64,000 nt of DNA from JACRGC01 sp041305345 (GCA_041305345.1 JBFYLP010000006.1:372001-436000); one strand, 5' to 3'; positions 53,475 to 61,687 are shown, counted from the first letter of the stretch. Notes: generated from the sequence alone by a model not told the origin. Translations and numbers: made by a program.

Positions 53475-54713
53475 TTAGCCCTTCTTTCCAAGCAGCTCCT
53501 TCGCCCGCTCAACACGGACGTTTTTTTCCTTGGCAATCTGCTCTGCAATCCTTTCGATATCAGTCCCTTTGGCTCCGGCTGCAATCGCTACATTTCTAGC
53601 GTGCAATTCCATGTGCCCCCTATTGATTCCCTCTGTTGCTAGCGCCCTTAATGCGGCGAAATTATTCGCAAGCCCAACGCAGGCCATGATTTCAGCAAGC
53701 TCGTTTGCGGATTTGATTTGCATTATTTTGAGCGAGAGCTGGGCAAGAGGGAGGGTTTTGGTTGCGCCGCCCACGATGCCAACTGCCAAAGGAAGCTCGA
53801 TTGTGCCAACGAGATCCCCCTCGTTATTTTTTTGGTACTTTGCTAGAGGCAGGTATTTCCCGGAAATGCTCGCATAGGAATGCGCGCCTGCCTCGAGAGC
53901 GCGGAAATCGTTTCCTGTTGCTATGCAGACTGCACCTATCCCGTTCATTATGCCCTTGTTGTTGGTCGTGCAGCGGAATTGGTCGTTGGCTGCGAACTCG
54001 TATGCATCGAGGATTTTTTCCATTGCTTCCTCGCCGATAAGTTCTTTTTTCCAAATTGCCTTCGCCTTCACCAGCCGGTGGATCGCAAGGTTGCTAAGAA
54101 TCCTAAGCCTCACTTCCCCGCCGGTGATTTTCATAATTTCCGGCGAAATATGCTCGCAGATGCTGTTGACCGCATTCGCGCCCATCGCATCCCTCACATC
54201 CACAAGTACGTGCAGGATGAGCATTTTCCCCCTTGCGGTGCTTATGAGGTAACCCTCAATGCCTTTCGCTCCGCCGCCCAGCTTGACGAGAGTGGAATCG
54301 CGGGTGTTTGCCATTTCAATGAGTTTTTGCTTTTCTTGCATTACCGCGTCCAATGCTTTCTTCGGCTCCTTGAGTTTCACCACCTGAATTTGGCCAATCA
54401 TCATGGGAGCCGTTGAAGCTGCAGTAAAACCAGCAGGCAGGCTTAATTTGGCTGCGTTCGAGGCTGCGGCAACAACAGAGGGCTCCTCAAGCACCATCGG
54501 AATGAGTCTCTCCTTCCCATTTATTTTGAAGTTCATCGCAAGCGCATACGGCAAGGGAAAGGTGCCAATCACGTTCTCGATCATCTTGTCCGCGACATCC
54601 AATTTGAGTGAATGGTCGAGTAGGGCTAGATCGTCCTTTGTTAGCAGCCCATCCTCCAGTAATCTTTTCCTGCGCTCATCTATTGTCAATTTGTAGAAGC
54701 CTTCGGTTTTCAT
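53475..54713 (-). CDS. hmgA: hydroxymethylglutaryl-CoA reductase, class II
   Basis: Reduces HMG-CoA to mevalonate, the committed step. 412 residues, with no membrane anchor. ENVIGTFPLPYALAMNFKIN and EEPSVVAAASNAAK carry the catalytic Glu, followed by VDVRDAMGANAVN with the catalytic Asp, TTNNKGIMNG with the catalytic Lys, and HMELHARN with the catalytic His near the C-terminus. The layout is that of class II enzymes (bacterial, Archaeoglobus), not the class I type of most archaea. It is divergent from HMG-CoA synthase; a minus-strand TATA (TTTTTAAACC, about 54742-54752) lies ~33 bases upstream. Confidence 0.92.
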   Translation of the reverse strand: MKTEGFYKLTIDERRKRLLEDGLLTKDDLALLDHSLKLDVADKMIENVIGTFPLPYALAMNFKINGKERLIPMVLEEPSVVAAASNAAKLSLPAGFTAASTAPMMIGQIQVVKLKEPKKALDAVMQEKQKLIEMANTRDSTLVKLGGGAKGIEGYLISTARGKMLILHVLVDVRDAMGANAVNSICEHISPEIMKITGGEVRLRILSNLAIHRLVKAKAIWKKELIGEEAMEKILDAYEFAANDQFRCTTNNKGIMNGIGAVCIATGNDFRALEAGAHSYASISGKYLPLAKYQKNNEGDLVGTIELPLAVGIVGGATKTLPLAQLSLKIMQIKSANELAEIMACVGLANNFAALRALATEGINRGHMELHARNVAIAAGAKGTDIERIAEQIAKEKNVRVERAKELLGKKG

Positions 54714-54809
54714 AAGAATCAGAGGGGATTACAAATCGCAGGTTTAAAAATTGCCCGTAAAATGGGAAAAATACGTCTCCTGCCGAATAAAATTTGCCAT
54801 TTGTTCGGC

Positions 54810-54818
54810 AGATTTATA
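54810..54818 (+). promoter_or_regulatory. TATA box of the upper mevalonate operon
   Basis: A TTTATAAAT core within the palindrome-like AGATTTATAAATCT lies ~60 bases before ATG 54875, so a leader of about 30 bases is expected. The region to 54713 also carries the divergent HMG-CoA reductase promoter, so both genes may be co-regulated. Confidence 0.55.
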
Positions 54819-54874
54819 AATCTGAATTCGATTAAGTATTGTCTCGTTATTTTGGCTTTAAACAGGCAGTTGGT

Positions 54875-55921
54875 ATGACAACCGGGATAGTCGGGTATGG
54901 AACGTATGTGCCAAAAATGCGCATCAAGGTAGCGGAGATTGCATCCGTTTGGGGCAAGGATGCTGCAAGGGTTTCGGAGGGCCTTGGGATCAAGGAGAAG
55001 GCGGTTGCAAGCATCGATGAGGATTCGGCAACAATAGCTGTTGAGGCGGCCAGGAGGGCCGTTAGAAGCTCCAAAATCGACACCAAGGAGATCAATGCGA
55101 TTTTTGTTGGGAGTGAAAGCAAGCCATATGCTGTGAAGCCCACTGCTTCGATTGTGGGAGCGGCAATTGATGCCTCGCCCCACTACACAGCTGCAGATTT
55201 CGAATTCGCGTGCAAGGCAGGTACAACCGCGATCCAGGCGTGCATGGGCCTTGCGGAGAGCAAAATGATCAAATATGGTTTGGCAATTGGCGCGGATACT
55301 GCGCAGGGAAGGCCCAATGATGCGCTGGAATTTTCAGCGGGCTCGGGAGGCGCCGCATTCGTGATTGGAAGGGATGATTTGATCGCGGAATTCGAGGGCA
55401 CTTACTCCTATACCACAGATACGCCCGATTTCTGGAGGAGGCAGCACGCGGAATACCCAAGGCACGGCGGAAGGTTCACTGCGGAGCCGGCATATTTCAA
55501 GCATGTGCTTGCTGCTGCAAAGGGAATGATGGAAAGGCTAGGCACCACTCCCAAGGATTACAGCTATTTCGTCCCCCATCAGCCGAATGGGAAATTCCCC
55601 GTGAAGGCCGCTAAATCCCTCGGGTTTGAGATGGAGAAGGTGAAGCAGGCACTTATCACGCCATTCATCGGGAACACCTATTCCGGTTCATCCATCATCG
55701 GCCTTGCGTCCGTTCTGGACGTTGCTAGGCCGGGAGAGAGGATCCTGCTGACTTCCTATGGCTCAGGGGCTGGAAGCGACGCTTTTAGCATTAAAGTTAC
55801 AGGAAAAATCGCAGAAAAAGGCAGGAGGCAGGAAGTTGCGGTGCTCGAGCAGATAAAGGAGAAGGCGTACGTGAATTATTCGATCTATGCGAAGCATCGA
55901 AGGAAAATAAAGGGCGACTGA
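54875..55921 (+). CDS. hmgB: hydroxymethylglutaryl-CoA synthase
   Basis: Condenses acetoacetyl-CoA and acetyl-CoA. About 348 residues, archaeal type. GIVGYGTYVPKMRIKV starts the protein; AADFEFACKAGTTAIQACMG holds the nucleophilic Cys. GSGGAAFVIG, then GGRFTAEPAYFKHVLAAAKG and VPHQPNGKFPVKAAKS with the catalytic His, complete the thiolase fold. Archaeal HMG-CoA synthase forms a channelled complex with the SCP2-type thiolase and a DUF35 protein, both encoded just downstream. Start ATG 54875 matches the conserved N-terminus. Confidence 0.93.
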   Translation: MTTGIVGYGTYVPKMRIKVAEIASVWGKDAARVSEGLGIKEKAVASIDEDSATIAVEAARRAVRSSKIDTKEINAIFVGSESKPYAVKPTASIVGAAIDASPHYTAADFEFACKAGTTAIQACMGLAESKMIKYGLAIGADTAQGRPNDALEFSAGSGGAAFVIGRDDLIAEFEGTYSYTTDTPDFWRRQHAEYPRHGGRFTAEPAYFKHVLAAAKGMMERLGTTPKDYSYFVPHQPNGKFPVKAAKSLGFEMEKVKQALITPFIGNTYSGSSIIGLASVLDVARPGERILLTSYGSGAGSDAFSIKVTGKIAEKGRRQEVAVLEQIKEKAYVNYSIYAKHRRKIKGD

Positions 55922-56018
55922 AGAAAAAAGGCAGTCGGCAGGAACTGAAATGGAAAACATTTGGCGGAAATTTTATTGAAATACCAATCGGCAATGTTTG
56001 GATGGAAGGGCGAAAAAT

Positions 56019-56369
56019 ATGGAAATGAAGTGGCAGGATTTTGACCTTGCGGAGTTCCTAAGGCCGCGGCCGGAGAAAATTGCAGCGATGGTAACGCTGC
56101 TCATCATCACCACGCCATTGTTCATAAATACGGTTTGCGCGGGCACTGAAAACATCTCGCATTGCGTAGACCAGGCGGGCTTTCCGATGCCCCTTTATGG
56201 GATGTTCAAGGAATCGGATTTGCTTGTGGGAAAGGATGCGAACAATTATTTCAAGCTATTCGTGATTGGCTTTCTGGCAGATCTGGTTTTTTGGTATGTG
56301 GTTTCCTGCCTGTTAATCTTCGCATATGGAAGGTTTACCGGAAAGGGCAAGCTGGGCGAGATTGGGTGA
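56019..56369 (+). CDS. small membrane protein in the upper mevalonate operon
   Basis: About 116 residues with two hydrophobic helices (about 22-40 and 80-101). Between them is an exterior loop with two Cys (CAGTENISHC) that could form a disulphide. The start ATG 56019 has GGAAGGG upstream. It lies between HMG-CoA synthase and thiolase with a second small membrane protein 5 bases after its stop. Function is unknown; the position in the operon may be incidental. Confidence 0.55.
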   Translation: MEMKWQDFDLAEFLRPRPEKIAAMVTLLIITTPLFINTVCAGTENISHCVDQAGFPMPLYGMFKESDLLVGKDANNYFKLFVIGFLADLVFWYVVSCLLIFAYGRFTGKGKLGEIG

Positions 56370-56374
56370 AAAAA

Positions 56375-56908
56375 ATGAAAAAAGCAACTGAAAGCGCCGG
56401 CACGGCGGTTGAAAAGAGGAATGGCCCGCAATTGGGGATGAAGGATGCGGGCAGGCCGCTTGGAATTACGGTTTTCCTGGTACTTACGGCATTGAACCTT
56501 ATTGGCAGCCTGCTCTCGATGGGCTCGATTGCAAGCACTGGAATGAGCATAATGGGCGCTTGGATATCCGGCGATTTGCTCCTCGCATATATGCTGTTTT
56601 GGTTTGGGGTTGGCGCGGCCATAATCTATGGGATATGGAAGAGGAAGGAATGGGCCCCGGATTTTGCGATTGCTATGCTGGTGACGCAGATTGTGCTGAG
56701 CCTTGGAGGCCTGCTTTATTTGGATCAGACATTGAATGCGGCAATGGCGCAGGCCGGCAACCTTACGCGGGAGCAGATGGCTTCGGCAATTGAGGTCGGA
56801 AAGACGATTTCCTACATAATGACAGCAATCCTTTTTGCGCTTTATGCGTGGTTCATCAAATCTTTCCACGAAAACCACGGTTACTTCCAGGAAAAGGGAA
56901 TCATATGA
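56375..56908 (+). CDS. four-helix membrane protein in the upper mevalonate operon
   Basis: About 177 residues. A basic cytoplasmic N-terminus (to about 30) is followed by four helices (about 33-52, 65-88, 97-117 and 143-163). The longer frame upstream of ATG 56375 overlaps the preceding gene and is not real. The stop overlaps the thiolase start (ATGA), so its translation is coupled to thiolase. It resembles generic archaeal small membrane proteins; function is unknown. Confidence 0.6.
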   Translation: MKKATESAGTAVEKRNGPQLGMKDAGRPLGITVFLVLTALNLIGSLLSMGSIASTGMSIMGAWISGDLLLAYMLFWFGVGAAIIYGIWKRKEWAPDFAIAMLVTQIVLSLGGLLYLDQTLNAAMAQAGNLTREQMASAIEVGKTISYIMTAILFALYAWFIKSFHENHGYFQEKGII

Positions 56909-58068
56909 GAAAAGTCACGATTGTAGGGGCAGGTTTAAGCAAATTCGGGGAACGATGGGACGCTAGCTTTAGGGATTTGATTTCCGAAGCGGCAGTCATG
57001 GCGCTTGCTGACGCGAAAATGGAGGGGAAGGATCTGCAGGCAATTTACGGCGGCACGATGGCTCCTGGAAGGCTTATTGGCCAGGAGCACGTTGGAGCGC
57101 TAATTGCCGACCAGCTAGGGCTCAATCCGATTCCCTCAACCAGGGTAGAGGCCGCGTGCGCTTCCGGAAGCGTGGCGTTCAGGAATGCTTACCTTGCAGT
57201 TGCAAGCGGGATGTACGACATCGTAGCAGTTGGGGGAGTTGAGAAAATGACCGAAGTTTCTACGGAGGAGGTCTCGTTCGCACTTGGAGGGGCCGGGGAT
57301 CAGGAATGGGAGCTGTTTTTGGGGGCAACATTCCCGGCCATTTATGCACTGATGGCAAGGAGGCATATGAAGGATTACGGAACGACGGAGGAGCAGATGG
57401 CGATGTGTTCCGTGAAGAACCATAGGAATGCGAGCAAGAACAAATTCGCGCAGTTCCAAAATGAGATTACAATTGAAGATGTGATGAAATCTGCTCCTGT
57501 TGCAACACCTTTGAAATTGCTTGACTGCTCGCCGATAACGGACGGAGCAGCCGCAGTGATCCTTTGCGCGAAGGAATGCGCGAAGAAATACTCGGACACC
57601 CCAATTGAAATCGCGGGGAGCGGGCAGGCGTCGGATTCGCTTGCGCTTGCAAACAGGCAGAGCCTTACCGAAATAAGGGCCACGAAGGAGGCGACAAGGC
57701 AGGCATTTTCGCAGGCGAATGTAACTCACAATCATATTCAAGTCGCAGAGGTTCACGACTGCTTTAGCATCGCCGAGATCCTTGCAATCGAGGATATGGG
57801 GTTCTGCGAGAAGGGGAAGGGCGGGAAGTTCGTCGAGGAAGGGAACACCCAGCTCAACTCGAAACTTTCGGTCAACACTTCAGGCGGCCTTAAGGGCTGC
57901 GGGCATCCCGTTGGTGCAACAGGCGTGAAACAGGCGGTTGAGATTTACTGGCAATTGCAGGGAAGGGCCGAAGGGAGGCAGGTGAACGGAGCTGAAATTG
58001 GGCTCACGCAAAACGTGGGAGGAAGCGGCGCGACTGCGGTTGTGCATTTGTTCAAAAGAGCAGATTGA
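56905..58068 (+). CDS. acetyl-CoA C-acetyltransferase (archaeal SCP2-type thiolase)
   Basis: Makes acetoacetyl-CoA for the mevalonate pathway. About 387 residues: VTIVGAGLSKFGERWDASF, the nucleophile motif VEAACASGSVAFRNAY, EVHDCFSIAEILAIEDMG, and the C-terminal GGLKGCGHPVGATGVKQAVE with catalytic His and Cys-containing loop. Together with HMG-CoA synthase and DUF35 it should form the known archaeal channelling complex. Its start is ATGA-coupled to the preceding membrane protein. Its last codons (FKRAD, stop, T, ATG) are repeated 79 bases downstream. Confidence 0.92.
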   Translation: MRKVTIVGAGLSKFGERWDASFRDLISEAAVMALADAKMEGKDLQAIYGGTMAPGRLIGQEHVGALIADQLGLNPIPSTRVEAACASGSVAFRNAYLAVASGMYDIVAVGGVEKMTEVSTEEVSFALGGAGDQEWELFLGATFPAIYALMARRHMKDYGTTEEQMAMCSVKNHRNASKNKFAQFQNEITIEDVMKSAPVATPLKLLDCSPITDGAAAVILCAKECAKKYSDTPIEIAGSGQASDSLALANRQSLTEIRATKEATRQAFSQANVTHNHIQVAEVHDCFSIAEILAIEDMGFCEKGKGGKFVEEGNTQLNSKLSVNTSGGLKGCGHPVGATGVKQAVEIYWQLQGRAEGRQVNGAEIGLTQNVGGSGATAVVHLFKRAD

Positions 58069-58069
58069 T

Positions 58070-58147
58070 ATGCAAATTAAGGAGGGTAGTGGCAACCCAA
58101 GTAGGGAGGATATCCTCCCTGTAGGGGTTTTCAAGAGGGCGGATTAA
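58070..58147 (+). other. 25-codon frame echoing the thiolase C-terminus
   Basis: From ATG 58070 this frame runs through the palindromic element and ends VGVFKRAD and TAA, repeating thiolase's LFKRAD and TGA. Four of the 22 bases of the repeated block differ; three are silent third-position changes and one swaps TGA for TAA. The block includes the following TATG, so the DUF35 start lies at the same spacing from the copied end as this ATG does from thiolase. It may be a translated peptide or a relic. Confidence 0.6.
58073..58122 (+). repeat. CAAATT/G-palindrome element after thiolase
   Basis: CAAATTAAGGAGGG is followed by GTGGCAACCC and the perfect 18-base palindrome AGGGAGGATATCCTCCCT (58103-58120), ending GT. 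The parts, order and spacing match the element after tdh (49561-49614, other strand). The flanks are a 22-base imperfect direct repeat of the thiolase end (58051-58072 and 58130-58151). Confidence 0.7.
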
Positions 58148-58148
58148 T

Positions 58149-58547
58149 ATGGACGGAGCAATTCCACTGGTCTGGAGGAGGATTCCGGAGAGATATACGC
58201 TGATGGGCAGCCTTTGCGAGAACTGCAAGACGGAATATTTCCCGCAGAGGAAATTCTGCTCGAAATGCAGGAGGAAGGGGAGAATAGTGCAGAAGCGGAT
58301 GCCCGAGCAGGGGAAGATATTCTCGTTCACGGAGGTGCAGGCGGCTCCCAGCGGCCACGAGGATGAGGCGCCGTATTTCCTCGCAATTGTCGAACTGAAT
58401 AATGGCGTCAAGCTGATGTCCCAGATCGTTGATTCGGAAAGGGAGAAGATCAAATTCGATGCGCCGGTGAAAACGGTTTTCCGGAAAATTGCAGAAGGCG
58501 ATGATGAGGGCCTGATTGCCTATGGGTACAAGTTCAAGGTGATCTGA
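58149..58547 (+). CDS. DUF35 OB-fold zinc-ribbon protein, thiolase/HMG-CoA synthase partner
   Basis: 132 residues. A zinc ribbon with two CxxC pairs (CENCKTEYFPQRKFCSKC, about residues 23-40) is followed by an OB fold (GKIFSFTEVQAAPSGHEDEA, YFLAIVELNNGVKLMSQIVD). In archaea this protein bridges the thiolase and HMG-CoA synthase and provides a shared CoA site. The gene order here is HMG-CoA synthase, two membrane genes, thiolase, DUF35. The start ATG overlaps the last bases of a repeated block. Confidence 0.92.
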   Translation: MDGAIPLVWRRIPERYTLMGSLCENCKTEYFPQRKFCSKCRRKGRIVQKRMPEQGKIFSFTEVQAAPSGHEDEAPYFLAIVELNNGVKLMSQIVDSEREKIKFDAPVKTVFRKIAEGDDEGLIAYGYKFKVI

Positions 58548-58565
58548 CGCCGGGCATTTGCCATA

Positions 58566-59054
58566 CTACTTAAGGTGCCTATCCGACCATTCCCTGAACT
58601 TTTCCTTGAATTGGCCTTCCGGATGCCCCTCAAGGATTTTGGCCAATTCTTTCCTGAACAATTCCTTCAAATGCGGCTCCAGTTCAATGGATTGGCCTTC
58701 AGCCGTGCGAGCCGCAAGGCCCCTCTCCGTAAGGGTTATGTGGGTGCGGAGATAATGGTGGCGAAGGACCTTCCGCCCTTCGAAAACGTACGCGTCCTTT
58801 CCCTTGCCCAAATGGGGGAGGAAATCGGGGTTTTCCCTCTTAACGAATAATTCTGCTGAAAAAGCCAAAGGAATGGTTTTCCTCAAAAAAAGCCGGTGGC
58901 GTGCGTGGTCGTACTCAAGCCTTACCTCCAAGAGTCCTTCAAAGGCCTTCGGATCCGGCTTGAAATCGTAAACGTTTGGCACGCTGCTGCTTCGCATTTT
59001 CCACTTATCATATACCGTATGCTTTGAGATTTCGGGCCTGGAATGAATGGGCAT
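58566..59054 (-). CDS. hypothetical protein downstream of aspS
   Basis: About 162 residues, soluble and very basic. It contains KWKMRSSSVPNVYDFKPDPK, FEGLLEVRLEYDHARHRLFL, VLRHHYLRTHITLTERGL and a helical C-terminus (ELFRKELAKILEGHPEGQFK). The last part is strongly charged. It starts 10 bases after the AspRS stop, so it probably shares that message. I recognise no family; a nucleic-acid-associated protein is conceivable from its charge alone. Confidence 0.55.
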   Translation of the reverse strand: MPIHSRPEISKHTVYDKWKMRSSSVPNVYDFKPDPKAFEGLLEVRLEYDHARHRLFLRKTIPLAFSAELFVKRENPDFLPHLGKGKDAYVFEGRKVLRHHYLRTHITLTERGLAARTAEGQSIELEPHLKELFRKELAKILEGHPEGQFKEKFREWSDRHLK

Positions 59055-59064
59055 AAGCAACCAA

Positions 59065-60363
59065 CTACGGCAGCAGCCTGTTCCTGTCCCTTGGGAAGAG
59101 CGCAGTTTCCCTGATGTTTGGGAGGTTGCAGATTTTCATTGTCAAACGCTCGGAGCCGATGCTCCAGCCGGCGTGAGGGATCGCGCCATACCGGAATGCA
59201 TCGATGTAGCTCTCGAAATCAGAAGGGTTGCACTCCTTTGCCTTGAGCTGCTTGATGAGAAGGTCGGGAATGTGAATTCTTTGGGCGCCGCTTGCTATTT
59301 CGAGCCCGCGGTACATCAAATCATACGCCTTGCAGATTTTGGGATTGTCCGAATGGGGCATGGAATAGAACGCCCTTGCAGCTGTAGGCCATTCGGTAAT
59401 AAGGAATGCTTCCTCTCCAACCAGCTTTTGCAGGTGCTCCTCGTTCTCCTTCGAGAAGTCATCGCCCCATTCCATCGGATGCTTGTGCTTGTTTAGAAGA
59501 TCAACTAAATGAGTGTAAGTGTGGCGCGTGAGCTTTTTGGGAACCTCCAAATCAACCTTCAATGTTTTGAGTTGCTCGGGGCAATTATGCTTGACAGAAT
59601 GCAGAATGTAAATAAACACATCCTCCAGTGCATCAAGCGCATCCTTGTCATCAGCAAAGCCCATCTCGATATCCATCTGCGTTATCTCGTTTAGGTGCTG
59701 GGTCGTGTTGTGTTTTTCAGCTCTCCAGATGGGGCAGACCATGAACACCTTGTCCATCCCGCCCATCACCGCAAGCTGCTTGTATAGCTGCGGGGATTGC
59801 GCGAGATACGCTTTCTTTTCAAAGTATTTCACTTCAAAAAGGTCTGTTCCTCCTTCCGTAGCGGTCTCCACAAGGGAGGGTGGGTTGATTTCCTGGAAAT
59901 TAAGTTGTGTGAGCTTGTCACGGAAAGCGCGTTGAACCTCGGATCTAATCTTAAAAATTGCTTGAACCTCAATTCGGCGCAGGTCGATGAACCGCTTATC
60001 CAATCTTACATCGATTTCAGCGGGGACCTTGCCGGTAATCTCGAATGGAACCTGCTTTAGGACTTCCCCGACCACTTCAATGCTTTCCGGCACCAGTTCC
60101 CTGCCCAAATTCGCCATTTTTGAGCTGCGGACCTTTCCCTTGACAACGATCGCGGTTTCCTTGATCAGTTTCTTTGAGAGTTCGATAAGTTTTTCCGGTG
60201 CTTCGCCCTCCTTCAGAATGATTTGCATGATGCCCGAACGGTCCCGCAACAATATAAAATTGATCTTCCCGAATGTGCGCGTCTCGTGCACCCAGCCTGC
60301 AAGAGCGACCAGTTTTCCCTCGTCCTTCTGCTCGACCTCTGAAACGTAATGGGAACGCAGCAT
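59065..60363 (-). CDS. aspS: aspartyl-tRNA synthetase, archaeal type
   Basis: Charges tRNA-Asp. 432 residues. The OB-fold anticodon domain (LAGWVHETRTFGKINFILLR) is followed by the class II catalytic core with TEGGTDLFEVKYFEKKAYLA, motif 2 (CPIWRAEKHNTTQHLNEITQ) and motif 3 (GWSIGSERLTMKI). The short archaeal form lacks the bacterial GAD domain. Because a separate AsnRS exists, a non-discriminating role is not needed. A minus-strand TATA (TTTTATAAATC, about 60392-60402) lies ~33 bases before the start. Confidence 0.93.
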   Translation of the reverse strand: MLRSHYVSEVEQKDEGKLVALAGWVHETRTFGKINFILLRDRSGIMQIILKEGEAPEKLIELSKKLIKETAIVVKGKVRSSKMANLGRELVPESIEVVGEVLKQVPFEITGKVPAEIDVRLDKRFIDLRRIEVQAIFKIRSEVQRAFRDKLTQLNFQEINPPSLVETATEGGTDLFEVKYFEKKAYLAQSPQLYKQLAVMGGMDKVFMVCPIWRAEKHNTTQHLNEITQMDIEMGFADDKDALDALEDVFIYILHSVKHNCPEQLKTLKVDLEVPKKLTRHTYTHLVDLLNKHKHPMEWGDDFSKENEEHLQKLVGEEAFLITEWPTAARAFYSMPHSDNPKICKAYDLMYRGLEIASGAQRIHIPDLLIKQLKAKECNPSDFESYIDAFRYGAIPHAGWSIGSERLTMKICNLPNIRETALFPRDRNRLLP

Positions 60364-60462
60364 CGTTATCAGGTTGTTTACGGAATGCAGATTTATAAAA
60401 CGCTTCCAAGTGGGAGGGAGGAATGCGGCATTGCACTGGCGGAAAAAGGCGCATCGGTCCCC

Positions 60463-61389
60463 CTACCTTTTCAGGGGAAATGCCTGCTCCTCCCCGCTTG
60501 GCTGCTGCTTGTCAAGAGCAAGCTCAAGGAGGTCGAAGCAATACCCGGCGATCCTTTCGAGGCAATGGAGGTTCGTAAAGTGCGCAACGGACCTATCCTT
60601 CGCTGTTGCCCGATGCTTTTCCACCGCGTAAACGAATTCCTTGAGCTTTGCGAAATCGGCCTCGGAGCACCGCTGCTTGAGGAAAGAATCGAATGCGAGG
60701 TGCACGCATTCCCGCGCTCCGGAAAGGAATGCGCTAATTTCCGGGCACGGCCGTTGCCCATAATCCCAAGCGATTTCCTCAACGTTATCCGCCAGCCGTT
60801 CAGCAGCCTTTACCGCAAGTATGTCGAAAACCGGCGTCCCAACCCCCTTGTTGCGGTTGGCGTGCCTTAGGAAAAGCAGGTAGAGCCGGTCTACCTCGGA
60901 TTCGCGCTTGGCCATTTCCGCGGAATGATTTGTCCGGTCGCTTGCGGCCTGCATATGGAGTGAAATCATCCCAACGGCAAGGGATTGGAGCCTTGAGAAG
61001 AGCGCGCTGCGCTCGAAATCCTCGTCCTTCGAGTAGGCCTCGAGAACGAACCCTGCGGGGATTTCCCTGCTTATCTCGATTGCGGACAAACGGAGCCGCG
61101 CCAACTCGCAAACCTCCGCCGCATTGCGGCCCGTGACCTCTATCCGGTCCGCTCCCGAAACGTAGGCGCCAACGACCTTGCGCAGCGCCATCTCGGTGCT
61201 GCCGTTGATCTCGACTGCCGCGCTCGACTTCCGCTTAGAGAAATCCGATTCGAGTATGAGCGAGCCATCCGCATTCTCAGTGAGGCCAAGCTGCTGCCTT
61301 GGCCTTATGCCATTCCTAACAACCCATCTTTTAGGGAGGGAGATCGTAAGCGAGGACGCTCCAACTTTCTGTACGCTGCGGTATTCCAT
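60463..61389 (-). CDS. AbrB-PhoU fusion regulator
   Basis: About 308 residues. The N-terminal ~45 residues (YRSVQKVGASSLTISLPKRW and VVRNGIRPRQQLGLTEN) are a SpoVT/AbrB swapped-hairpin DNA-binding domain. The rest consists of two PhoU-type three-helix bundles (about 90-300) that bind metal clusters in known PhoU. Archaeal fusions of this kind accompany phosphate or other uptake regulation, but no Pst transporter is in this window. ATG 61389 has GGTGG upstream. A 21-base palindrome over its own promoter suggests autoregulation. Confidence 0.85.
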   Translation of the reverse strand: MEYRSVQKVGASSLTISLPKRWVVRNGIRPRQQLGLTENADGSLILESDFSKRKSSAAVEINGSTEMALRKVVGAYVSGADRIEVTGRNAAEVCELARLRLSAIEISREIPAGFVLEAYSKDEDFERSALFSRLQSLAVGMISLHMQAASDRTNHSAEMAKRESEVDRLYLLFLRHANRNKGVGTPVFDILAVKAAERLADNVEEIAWDYGQRPCPEISAFLSGARECVHLAFDSFLKQRCSEADFAKLKEFVYAVEKHRATAKDRSVAHFTNLHCLERIAGYCFDLLELALDKQQPSGEEQAFPLKR

Positions 61390-61399
61390 AAGCCCACCA

Positions 61400-61440
61400 A
61401 GTATATATTGAATATATACTATAGTGCAAAAGTATATATT
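61400..61440. promoter_or_regulatory. palindromic operator plus half-site upstream of the AbrB-PhoU gene
   Basis: AGTATATATT, one G, then AATATATACT forms a 21-base palindrome at 61400-61420. AGTATATATT recurs at 61431-61440. The block overlaps the TATA region of the leftward AbrB-PhoU gene and lies before the rightward small gene at 61475, so one regulator could control both. AbrB-type proteins bind as symmetric dimers, which fits. Confidence 0.6.
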
Positions 61441-61474
61441 GCTTGCGTTTTTTGTAGGAAGCAGGTGATTGGAT

Positions 61475-61687
61475 GTGGGGGGAATTGAGGGCGGTCTTAA
61501 GGCCTGCAAGGGAGCATCAGCGGCGGCAGTTGCCAAGGTTCGGCCATGGCCGAATTTCAAGGCGTTCAAGACTCGTCAGGGGTTTGATGGGACGAAGGAA
61601 TGCCTGGGGCATAAGGCACCTTGGCTTGGTGAGGCTGAGGAGTGCGAATATGTTTCTGTGAATCCGCACGATTTGCTTGATAAATAG
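61475..61687 (+). CDS. small hypothetical protein divergent from the AbrB-PhoU gene
   Basis: About 70 residues from GTG 61475 (AGGTGA upstream; a TTG at 61469 is also in frame). The protein is soluble, with four Cys/His-type residues spread through CKGASAAAVAKVR, FDGTKECLGHKAP, EEECEYVSVNP and HDLLDK. Codon choice looks like that of real genes here. Shared operator sequences with the AbrB-PhoU gene suggest co-regulation. I recognise no family. Confidence 0.5.
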   Translation: MGGIEGGLKACKGASAAAVAKVRPWPNFKAFKTRQGFDGTKECLGHKAPWLGEAEECEYVSVNPHDLLDK

